Shown one piece after another: positions 1 through 5,504 of a DNA stretch of 5,504 nt; position 1 is the first letter of the stretch; each line of letters opens with the position of its first letter. The notes beneath the pieces were generated by a model, which was given only the letters and a program-made list of their open reading frames with translations, did no database searches and had not been told where the DNA came from. Source of the DNA: Rhodanobacteraceae bacterium (lineage in GTDB: Bacteria; Pseudomonadota; Gammaproteobacteria; Xanthomonadales; Rhodanobacteraceae); contig JAAXIA010000041.1 of the NCBI GenBank assembly GCA_012270595.1, positions 1 through 5,504 on the forward strand, given 5' to 3'. The translations under genes were made by a program, and so were the position numbers.

Positions 1-931
1 AACCAAGACTATGGCCGGGGAGGTCAGCGAGCGTATCGTGAAGGTTTTTCAAGAACCGCTGGCAAGGATAGCCAGCACCACCGCACGGGAAAAAACGGAG
101 AGCATCGACCTGGCCAAAACAAGTTTTGAAGGTATCATGCGAGCTTTTATCGACGAGCTGAAAGCTAACGTGGGCGATCTCATGCGTCAATCCACCGGTG
201 CCATGAACGCAGCTGAGTCCTCTATGCGCGAGCTGGTACAAACGATGCAGCGCGTCAGTGGTGAATCGACCACGCAGCTCGATCAGACGATACGCGCCCT
301 CATTGCACACCTGGGCGAAGCGCAGCAGGCGCAGGCCATAAACATGAATGCCCTGACAGAGCGGTTTAAATCCCAAACGCAATCATTTGACGCGGTGTCT
401 ACCCGTGCCATCCAGGGGCTTGAAAGCGGTGCCACGGCGATAAACGCATCGCTCGAATCTGTGCGTGCTGCCATGGAACAGCATCGCGGGCTTACTGAAA
501 AAATGGTCGAGCTGCAAGAAGATATCAACCTGTCCGTACAGACGATACGCGAATCTAGTTCGGATCTTAAGGGTGTGAGTAGCACTCTCGCCAGTGCAAA
601 TGACTCGTTAGGCAAGGCCACCACGCGCCTGGAAGCGCTTAGCAAGTTGGTTCTGGAAGAGGGCCAAGCACGCCATGCCATGCTTGATCACCTGAAAAAT
701 CTGAGCTGGGAAACCCAGCAAACCGGTCAATCACTGAAAACGCTGGCCGAGGATGTTAAAAACAGGCTTGAAACAACAGTAAAGGACTTCGGAGTGAGTA
801 TCACCGGCATCATGAACACCAGTCTTGATGCTTACAATGGGCAGCTCAGCCAAGCAGTAGGTATGCTTAAAGATGCTTACGAAAGCCTTGCTTACAGCCT
901 TGATGAAGCCCTGCCTGAGAAACCCACCTGA
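1..931 (+). CDS. zorA: ZorA, C-terminal cytoplasmic tail (5' partial)
   Basis: This is the C-terminal part of a longer protein. The frame is already open from base 2 (codons for T, K, T precede the ATG at 11), so that ATG is probably internal and the gene starts outside the window; 309 residues are visible, ending at TGA 929-931. The visible part has no membrane segment. It is rich in Ala, Glu, Gln, Ser and Leu, almost free of Pro and Cys, and has long heptad-like stretches, as expected for a helical or coiled-coil rod. Known ZorA proteins are about 700 residues, with a MotA-like membrane part followed by a long tail that transmits the signal into the cytoplasm; the tail is what is seen here. 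On its own it could be any coiled-coil protein. The identification depends on zorB starting 15 nt downstream and on zorC and zorD following. No ribosome binding site or promoter for this gene is in view. Confidence 0.85.
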   Translation, partial: TKTMAGEVSERIVKVFQEPLARIASTTAREKTESIDLAKTSFEGIMRAFIDELKANVGDLMRQSTGAMNAAESSMRELVQTMQRVSGESTTQLDQTIRALIAHLGEAQQAQAINMNALTERFKSQTQSFDAVSTRAIQGLESGATAINASLESVRAAMEQHRGLTEKMVELQEDINLSVQTIRESSSDLKGVSSTLASANDSLGKATTRLEALSKLVLEEGQARHAMLDHLKNLSWETQQTGQSLKTLAEDVKNRLETTVKDFGVSITGIMNTSLDAYNGQLSQAVGMLKDAYESLAYSLDEALPEKPT

Positions 932-946
932 GGCTGCCAATAACAC

Positions 947-1656
947 ATGTCTCGCCGTCACAATAAAGGCAAAACTGAAGGAGAAAAGCCTTTCTGGATT
1001 TCCTATGCCGATTTAATGACCGGCATGATGGTGCTTTTTCTCATCACCATGGCGACAATGATGGTAATCATCACGCGCAAGGTGCGCCATGTGCAGGCCA
1101 AAGAGGTGATTCGCAGCCAGCAGATCAAACATATTTGCCAGAGCATTCAAAAATCCTTGAGCACCGATCCTGTGGTGCATGTGGACTGCCAGGATAATCG
1201 CATTAGCTTTGGCGAAGTGGGTCGCTTTGCTCACAACGACTACCACTTGCCACCGCAGGCCGGACCAGCGCTGGCGCGGCTGCTGCCGGTGGTGCTTCAC
1301 GCGGCTGACGATCCGCTGGGGCGGCGCTGGATGAAGCAAGTGATCATCGAGGGCTATACTGATACCGATGGCTCCTATCTTTATAATCTGCATTTAAGTC
1401 TGGAGCGCTCGGAATGGGTGATGTGCCTGCTCCTGGATGCGCGACTTAACCGTAATATTTCACTGAGCCAGCAAGAGATCCAGCAGGTAAAAAACTGTTT
1501 CTTGCCGGTGGTGTGTCGTTTAATGGCGCCCGCGCCACGAAGGGTGCCAGCCGTCGCGTGGAGCTTAAACTCCAGTTCTATGGGCTAAACCGAAAGAAGG
1601 CGGCGACTCACCCGACATTCAAACTCACCAGCAACGACCAATGCGTGCTGATATGA
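947..1656 (+). CDS. zorB: ZorB, MotB/OmpA-like motor anchor, frame broken at 1489-1495
   Basis: ZorB is the stator-like partner of ZorA in the inner membrane. Residues 16-44 form a single membrane helix beginning FWISYADLMT; D22 sits where MotB-type proteins carry the ion-translocating Asp. An OmpA-like peptidoglycan-binding domain follows, with EGYTDTDG at 135-142 and NLHLSLERS at 147-155 (D139 and R154 match the usual ligand-binding pair). The uninterrupted frame ends at TAA 1586-1588 (213 aa), and its last 30 residues are Pro-rich and unlike any OmpA domain. Moving to the -1 frame after the A run at 1489-1494 gives LFLAGGVSFNGARATKG then SRRVELKLQFYG, a textbook OmpA C-terminus, with a stop at TGA 1654-1656 and a product of 236 aa, close to known ZorB length (about 245). 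That stop overlaps the zorC start as ATGA. The start ATG 947 is 13 nt after a weak GAGG (930-933) overlapping the zorA stop. The break may be a mutation, a sequencing error or programmed frameshifting. Confidence 0.88.
1489..1495 (+). other. Slippery heptamer A AAA AAC at the zorB frame break
   Basis: In the upstream zorB frame the codons read gta aaa aac (V181 K182 N183), giving the heptamer A AAA AAC with the X XXY YYZ pattern used for -1 ribosomal frameshifting. Slipping back one base lets reading resume at CTG 1495-1497 in the frame that encodes the proper OmpA C-terminus. No strong stimulator is evident: there is no clear Shine-Dalgarno-like stretch 10-15 nt upstream, and the only obvious hairpin (TGGCG/CGCCA, 1524-1537, 4-nt loop) begins 29 nt downstream, further than usual. 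A one-base loss from a run of seven A would produce the same sequence, so the site marks where the frame changes without proving how. Confidence 0.6.
1653..1656 (+). other. ATGA start/stop overlap, zorB-zorC
   Basis: The stop of zorB in its restored frame (TGA 1654-1656) overlaps the zorC start codon ATG 1653-1655. Such overlaps are typical of translationally coupled genes. With the unrestored frame, zorB would end at 1588, 64 nt before zorC, with no ribosome binding site visible between them. The overlap therefore supports both the restored zorB frame and the choice of start for zorC. Confidence 0.7.
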
Positions 1657-3194
1657 ATGAGTCCATCCTCGATCTTAGCGCGCTGAGCAGATGCCAAGAG
1701 AAATTCAGACAGCAAAGGGAGGACAGCTCCGCACAGCCTTTGGCGAAAACGCTCGCTAAGCTGGAGCAGTGGACCAAACCCATCACCCTTAATTGGCACG
1801 CCCCATCGAAGGCCCGTTTTGAAATGGCCATCTCACAGGCACGCCATGGCGGCACAGGCAGCCTTTCCGTGCGGCAGCGCCGCGTGCTGGCATACCATTT
1901 GAGCGAATTCATCCATGACGAGGAAACCCTACTTTCACAACTACTCGATCGGTGGGAAGACGATGCGAAAAAAAACGCGGTTCACCGCCTGCATGTGGGG
2001 GGACTTTTTCATTCCTACATGACGCTCCCCCAGGGAACGTGGCAAAAGCGTCTACGCCATATTGTGCGCAGCACATTCAAGTCCATGCCCAGTCTTTCAA
2101 AAGGGCTAAAGGAGCACGAACATCTGTTAACGGACACCCCTTGCCGACCTTATATCGAGCAGATGATAAAAAAAGAAACGAAGTTGCTGGACGATCTATG
2201 CAAAAAGCTACCCATTTCTCCTGCCAGCTGGTTTTGGCAGGAAATCACAGAGCAATTTTGTAAAGAGATAGCCTCCAGTAAAGAAGATGATTTCAACCCA
2301 CATATTGAATGGTTTCTCGATCTCGAAAAAAAGATTCCCGTTGAAGAACATAGGCAGAACCTGCTAAAGACCGTACTCGAAAAGTATGCCAAAGGAAGTC
2401 GATCTTCGGAGATATGTCAAGCACTCATGCAACATGCTTTAGACCGCTGGGGAAGCCCCCAGTTAGAAAAAAATCGTAAATGGAACACATGCGCGCCTGA
2501 GGTGCGACCCATGGTATGTAAATGGCTGGCACAGGATGATCTTAAAGATTTTTATGATTTATGCGGCGATAACAAACAAATGGACAAGCAGCGCCTGGAG
2601 TTCTGGCTTAGGTTTAAAAATAAGATGACATTTACTAAAATTTTTGTGTGCAAAGAAGTGCGTTCCAGTGAAGATCCAGATATCCGCAATTTTCTTGAAA
2701 AGAAAAAAGAACGCTTAGGAGATCTGGATGACTCCAAACAAAACGCCATTTTTATGCGCATTGGTGATTGGCTGTTTATCGAATTCACTCAAAAGAATAC
2801 CGCAGCACGTGCGTTCGTGGGAAAAAACGAACATCATTTAGCCGACGCTCGAGAGCATAGGCTACATGATCTGAGAAAGATCGGTAAACAATGGATTCAT
2901 CATGATCTGAGAAAGATCGGTAAACAATCGATTCATCATCGCAATTGGCAAGATACCTTTCTTGAACAATTACGCGAGAAAAACATCGAACCAGATGATA
3001 GCGAACTCGATTGGCTCGAAAACCTTAAGCTTGAAAACCCGAGGCTCGAGATAACCGATCATCGTCCTGATGGTGGTTACTTGTGGGTACATCTACCACC
3101 TAATATACATCTAACACCTAACACCAAGGGGCTCGGCAAAGAGCTGGAAGCCCGGGGTTTCTCCTACAATGCAGGGAATTATCAAAAGCCATGA
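1653..3194 (+). CDS. zorC: ZorC, EH-signature family protein
   Basis: The product is 513 residues from ATG 1653; ATG 1641 in the same frame would add four. I prefer 1653 because it overlaps the restored zorB stop (ATGA 1653-1656) and no good Shine-Dalgarno site lies upstream of either, which suggests coupled translation. ZorC is the soluble type I Zorya component reported to bind DNA and needed together with ZorD. The N-terminal two thirds are helical and charged, with no motif I recognise. The C-terminal third looks like the EH-signature domain: RIGDWLFIEF with E377, then HHRNWQDTF with H428/H429, and a final part with GGYLWV and LEARGFSYNAG. Which residues are the family's E and H is my inference. 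A 12-residue tandem duplication (405-428) immediately precedes the His motif. The domain's usual Trp-rich end is replaced by NYQKP. The middle of the gene is more AT-rich than its neighbours. Known ZorC proteins are about 560 residues, so the length is slightly short. Confidence 0.85.
   Translation: MNESILDLSALSRCQEKFRQQREDSSAQPLAKTLAKLEQWTKPITLNWHAPSKARFEMAISQARHGGTGSLSVRQRRVLAYHLSEFIHDEETLLSQLLDRWEDDAKKNAVHRLHVGGLFHSYMTLPQGTWQKRLRHIVRSTFKSMPSLSKGLKEHEHLLTDTPCRPYIEQMIKKETKLLDDLCKKLPISPASWFWQEITEQFCKEIASSKEDDFNPHIEWFLDLEKKIPVEEHRQNLLKTVLEKYAKGSRSSEICQALMQHALDRWGSPQLEKNRKWNTCAPEVRPMVCKWLAQDDLKDFYDLCGDNKQMDKQRLEFWLRFKNKMTFTKIFVCKEVRSSEDPDIRNFLEKKKERLGDLDDSKQNAIFMRIGDWLFIEFTQKNTAARAFVGKNEHHLADAREHRLHDLRKIGKQWIHHDLRKIGKQSIHHRNWQDTFLEQLREKNIEPDDSELDWLENLKLENPRLEITDHRPDGGYLWVHLPPNIHLTPNTKGLGKELEARGFSYNAGNYQKP
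2865..2936 (+). repeat. 36-bp tandem duplication inside zorC
   Basis: Two adjacent 36-bp copies, 2865-2900 and 2901-2936, differ at one base (G in the first, C in the second, at copy position 29). They encode HDLRKIGKQWIH and HDLRKIGKQSIH, residues 405-428 of ZorC, followed directly by a further His and RNW. The unit is a multiple of three, so the frame is kept. The near identity points to a recent duplication. Confidence 0.95.
3089..3121 (+). repeat. Short imperfect direct repeat in the zorC 3' end, 18-bp period
   Basis: The 15-mers at 3089-3103 and 3107-3121 differ at one base and are offset by 18 bp, giving the in-frame peptide pair HLPPNI and HLTPNT between the LWV motif and the C-terminal LEARGF segment of ZorC. 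This may be a small local expansion of a loop. Confidence 0.75.
3191..3194 (+). other. ATGA start/stop overlap, zorC-zorD
   Basis: The zorC stop TGA 3192-3194 overlaps the zorD start ATG 3191-3193. An AGGGA at 3173-3177 lies 13 nt upstream of the ATG, somewhat far for a Shine-Dalgarno site, so zorD is probably translated by coupling to zorC. Confidence 0.75.
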
Positions 3195-5504
3195 TATGGG
3201 GAAAAGCACAATCACCCAGGCACAAACTGGAGTCCACAACTAACGAAGAGGGCATCTGCGTATCGGCCCATCCCGAGCTGACGCGGTGGTGGCAGCGTTC
3301 GCAACAACTGGAAGAAACGGAACTGGCCAGCTATATTGAGCAGTTGCTTGAAGAAGAGCTGGCCGAGGAACGCGCTGGAAACACCGTTTTACTTCCGTGG
3401 GATAAGGTCTATGACCTGCTGGAGGACGAAGCGCACCAAGACGATATGGCACGCTTGCGCTTGCCAAAGTTGTCCTGTTTTGTTCCCTGTTTGAAAACCA
3501 GTGGTGGGGCGTTCTCAGATTCTGGTTTTAAGCTGTTTATTGATCACTGGTATACCGATAAGGAGGGCCCTGTCCGCCTTGAAACACGCGGCGCGGTGCT
3601 TGATCCATCTGGAAAAACCGGGTTGATGTCCAAAGAGGTCTGGAAGCTGGTCAAGCGAGTGCATAGCTTTGCCAGGACAAAGCCCTCACTTAATCGGGAT
3701 CAGATCTACCGGAGCATCGGGGAAATCCAAAAGGCTGCGAAGGCTTGTGGTGCGCGGCTCGATAACTATCTGGCCGATACCCGCATTGCCACTCCTGAGA
3801 AACTGGGATTTGAATTTCGCGATGAACAGGCATGTGGCCAATCCATCGTTGAAGTGCGCCCTCAGCTTGATGGTGCACCGGAACGTTTTCCTGAAGTCTT
3901 TGACCAGACAAGCCGGGTGCAAGAGCGTTATGACGTGACCGAGCCGGCAGGCAAGCTAACCCATGTAGCACCAGAGCCACAAGTAAAACAGGCGCTGGAG
4001 GCGGTGAAATCTTTCATGCCCGGCAGGCGTCTTTCTCGCGAGCAGGCGGCTTTGTTCGCACATAATCCCTACCCTCTTCTGGGTGATGGTATAGCTGAAG
4101 GCACGCTGGATGAAGAAGAGATTCACCAAAACACGTTGAAAGCCGGTCTGCATCCCTACCGCCTTGAATTTCAGGGGGATGATCCTGCCACCAGGCAGGC
4201 GCACATCTGCCTGGTCCGTGAAACTACCGATGGTGCGGATAGCAAAATCAACCGCTCCCTCAGCCTTGAACGGGCACGCATGCTGCTTTCAGCGGCACGC
4301 GAGTCGCAGAACAAAGGCAAGTTTCTTTTTCCGTGGGAAGGATGTGAGCTGGGACGCTGCCCGATAACGCAAAAGGCACTTGAAAAGCTGTCTTCCTGGG
4401 TTTTGGCTTGTCAGGCGGAAGATGACAAAACGCGGCTCACTCCCGATGATTTTTTCAATCTGGATGCTTTTAGTGATCGGGTGAGTGGCTTCGAGAGGCA
4501 GCCGGTTCTGGCCGTACCTTATGTACCACCGTTCTCCCGTCATCAAGGATGGCTACCTGAAAATGGCCTCAACATTGCCCTGATTGACAAGGCCTCAGGA
4601 ACTATTGGCAAACGTTCCATGTCCCCCAGTGCTGTCGATGCCCTGGAGCAGGCCATCGCTCAGGCCAAAGCGGACGGCAAAGAATCGGTCAACGTTCCCG
4701 AGCTGGATAGTGCGCTTGCGCTGCCGCAGGCAGAAGCCCTGGTCGATGGATGCCGTCAACTGTCGCGTGATGCACCTAAAAAAATGCCGCAAACCTCGCT
4801 GAAAGACCCGAAGCCGGGTCGCAAATTAGGGCTTTCAATCTATCACAATATTGAGAAGCGGGAATATATCGAGGAGGCAGCAATCGATGGTCTGGGGAGA
4901 GTCGGCGCTGAGGATGCAAAATACCCTGCCGCACTTCGCCATGGCATCGAGCTTAAAAGTTACCAAAAAGAAGGGCTGGCCTGGATGCAGAAGCGCTATG
5001 CACAGCAAAGGCACATGGCCGGTTGCCTTCTGGCCGACGACATGGGACTGGGTAAAACCCTGCAATCGCTGTGCTTGCTTGCCTGGGCATGGGAACAATC
5101 GCAACAGCCCCAACCAGGTCTGGTGATCGCTCCAGTGGCGCTTCTGGAAAACTGGAAAAGTGAGATTAAAAAGTTCCTGGATTGGCCAGAGAACAGTGTA
5201 CGCACCCTTTATGGCCAGGAGCTTCGCCGCAACAAGCTCACAAGCGCGCAGATCGACCCAGAACTTTACGAGAAAGGCGTGACCAAAGCACTCCATAAAG
5301 ACTTCGCGACGGGTTGCCGCCTGGTACTCACCACCTACGAAACCGTGCGCGATTATGAAACCTCTATTGCGCGCCAGCATTGGGACATCATCGTTTGCGA
5401 CGAAGCGCAGAAAATCAAGAATCCTAGGGAATCCCTGATCAATGGATGTTCTGAGCAAGCTCACCCAAGCCAGCCATGCCTGCCGACTTCGATGATGGAT
5501 TTCT
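3191..5504 (+). CDS. zorD: ZorD, SNF2-family helicase/nuclease (3' partial)
   Basis: The frame is open from ATG 3191 to the window end (771 residues visible). ZorD is the SNF2-type ATPase effector of type I Zorya, normally over 1,000 residues, reported to degrade DNA after recruitment by the activated motor. Residues 1 to about 580 form a large N-terminal region without catalytic motifs I recognise; RLSREQAALFAHNPYPLLG near 280-297 resembles segments that precede the helicase core in bacterial SNF2 proteins. The ATPase core begins with SYQKEGLAWM (Q motif, Q592), then LADDMGLGKT (motif I, K622), VIAPVALLENW (motif Ia, to W655), LVLTTYE (711-717) and CDEAQKIKNP (motif II, DEAQ 737-740). Motif III (usually LTGTPxEN about 28 residues after DEAQ) should fall inside the window but is absent, and the sequence after P745 is atypical; see findings. 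Motifs IV-VI lie beyond the edge. The start is fixed by the ATGA overlap with zorC. A stand-alone SNF2 helicase is less likely given the operon. Confidence 0.88.
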   Translation, partial: MIWGKAQSPRHKLESTTNEEGICVSAHPELTRWWQRSQQLEETELASYIEQLLEEELAEERAGNTVLLPWDKVYDLLEDEAHQDDMARLRLPKLSCFVPCLKTSGGAFSDSGFKLFIDHWYTDKEGPVRLETRGAVLDPSGKTGLMSKEVWKLVKRVHSFARTKPSLNRDQIYRSIGEIQKAAKACGARLDNYLADTRIATPEKLGFEFRDEQACGQSIVEVRPQLDGAPERFPEVFDQTSRVQERYDVTEPAGKLTHVAPEPQVKQALEAVKSFMPGRRLSREQAALFAHNPYPLLGDGIAEGTLDEEEIHQNTLKAGLHPYRLEFQGDDPATRQAHICLVRETTDGADSKINRSLSLERARMLLSAARESQNKGKFLFPWEGCELGRCPITQKALEKLSSWVLACQAEDDKTRLTPDDFFNLDAFSDRVSGFERQPVLAVPYVPPFSRHQGWLPENGLNIALIDKASGTIGKRSMSPSAVDALEQAIAQAKADGKESVNVPELDSALALPQAEALVDGCRQLSRDAPKKMPQTSLKDPKPGRKLGLSIYHNIEKREYIEEAAIDGLGRVGAEDAKYPAALRHGIELKSYQKEGLAWMQKRYAQQRHMAGCLLADDMGLGKTLQSLCLLAWAWEQSQQPQPGLVIAPVALLENWKSEIKKFLDWPENSVRTLYGQELRRNKLTSAQIDPELYEKGVTKALHKDFATGCRLVLTTYETVRDYETSIARQHWDIIVCDEAQKIKNPRESLINGCSEQAHPSQPCLPTSMMDF

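Noticed and set aside
283..681. 132-codon minus-strand open frame opposite the zorA tail
   Set aside because: It is a shadow of the coding strand, with a Ser/Arg/Ala-rich product showing no motif and no ribosome binding site I can support.
1524..1537. GC-rich hairpin downstream of the zorB slippery site as a frameshift stimulator
   Set aside because: The stem is only 5 bp and begins 29 nt after the heptamer, whereas stimulators normally start about 5-9 nt away.
1952..2263. 103-codon plus-strand frame inside zorC, reachable by a -1 slip at another A AAA AAC (1970-1976)
   Set aside because: The main zorC frame continues with sensible sequence across it and the alternative product resembles nothing. 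It shows that this heptamer can arise by chance in A-rich sequence, which weakens the programmed-frameshift reading of the zorB site.
3240..3467. Minus-strand open frame near the start of zorD
   Set aside because: It overlaps the coupled zorD start, shows no motif, and lacks independent support.
5036..5059. DDMGLGKT instead of DEMGLGKT in ZorD motif I
   Set aside because: Asp in place of Glu here is common in bacterial SNF2 proteins; the key Lys (K622) and Thr are present.
4835..5464. 209-codon open frame on the minus strand opposite zorD
   Set aside because: It lies wholly within zorD, whose plus-strand frame shows clear SNF2 motifs over the same bases; the antisense product shows no recognisable family.

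Overview
The window holds four consecutive plus-strand genes that I read as a type I Zorya anti-phage defence operon, zorA-zorB-zorC-zorD, cut by both window edges. The call rests on gene order plus content: a long helical tail protein, a MotB/OmpA-like protein with one membrane helix carrying an Asp, a protein resembling the EH-signature family, and an SNF2-type helicase. Type II Zorya instead carries an HNH protein (ZorE) and type III carries ZorF/ZorG, so zorC plus an SNF2 zorD points to type I. I recognised this from sequence patterns only; no database was searched.

Layout: 1-931 is the C-terminal helical tail of ZorA (5' end missing). 947-1656 is zorB, whose reading frame is broken near 1489-1495 at a run of six A; a -1 shift there restores a typical OmpA-domain end. 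1653-3194 is zorC, with an in-frame 36-bp tandem duplication next to its presumed conserved His. 3191-5504 is the N-terminal 771 residues of ZorD, with SNF2 motifs Q, I, Ia and II, running off the 3' edge; its last 70-80 bases do not read as a normal SNF2 domain. Genes are 15 nt apart (A-B) or overlap by ATGA (B-C after frame restoration, and C-D). No promoter, terminator, RNA gene, insertion sequence, CRISPR array or intergenic stretch above 15 nt is present, so the promoter must lie upstream of base 1.

How the parts work together, from published Zorya work: ZorA and ZorB form an inner-membrane, ion-driven motor related to MotAB, anchored to peptidoglycan by the ZorB OmpA domain, with a long ZorA tail reaching into the cytoplasm. 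Phage entry is thought to be sensed at the envelope and passed down the tail, bringing in the DNA-binding ZorC and the helicase/nuclease ZorD to attack invading DNA.

The host is probably a proteobacterium, perhaps a gammaproteobacterium, judging by a roughly balanced base composition and the peptidoglycan-binding motor, but the window contains no taxonomic marker. The system is a described one. The unusual points are the zorB frameshift at a canonical slippery heptamer, the zorC duplication, and the odd end of zorD.
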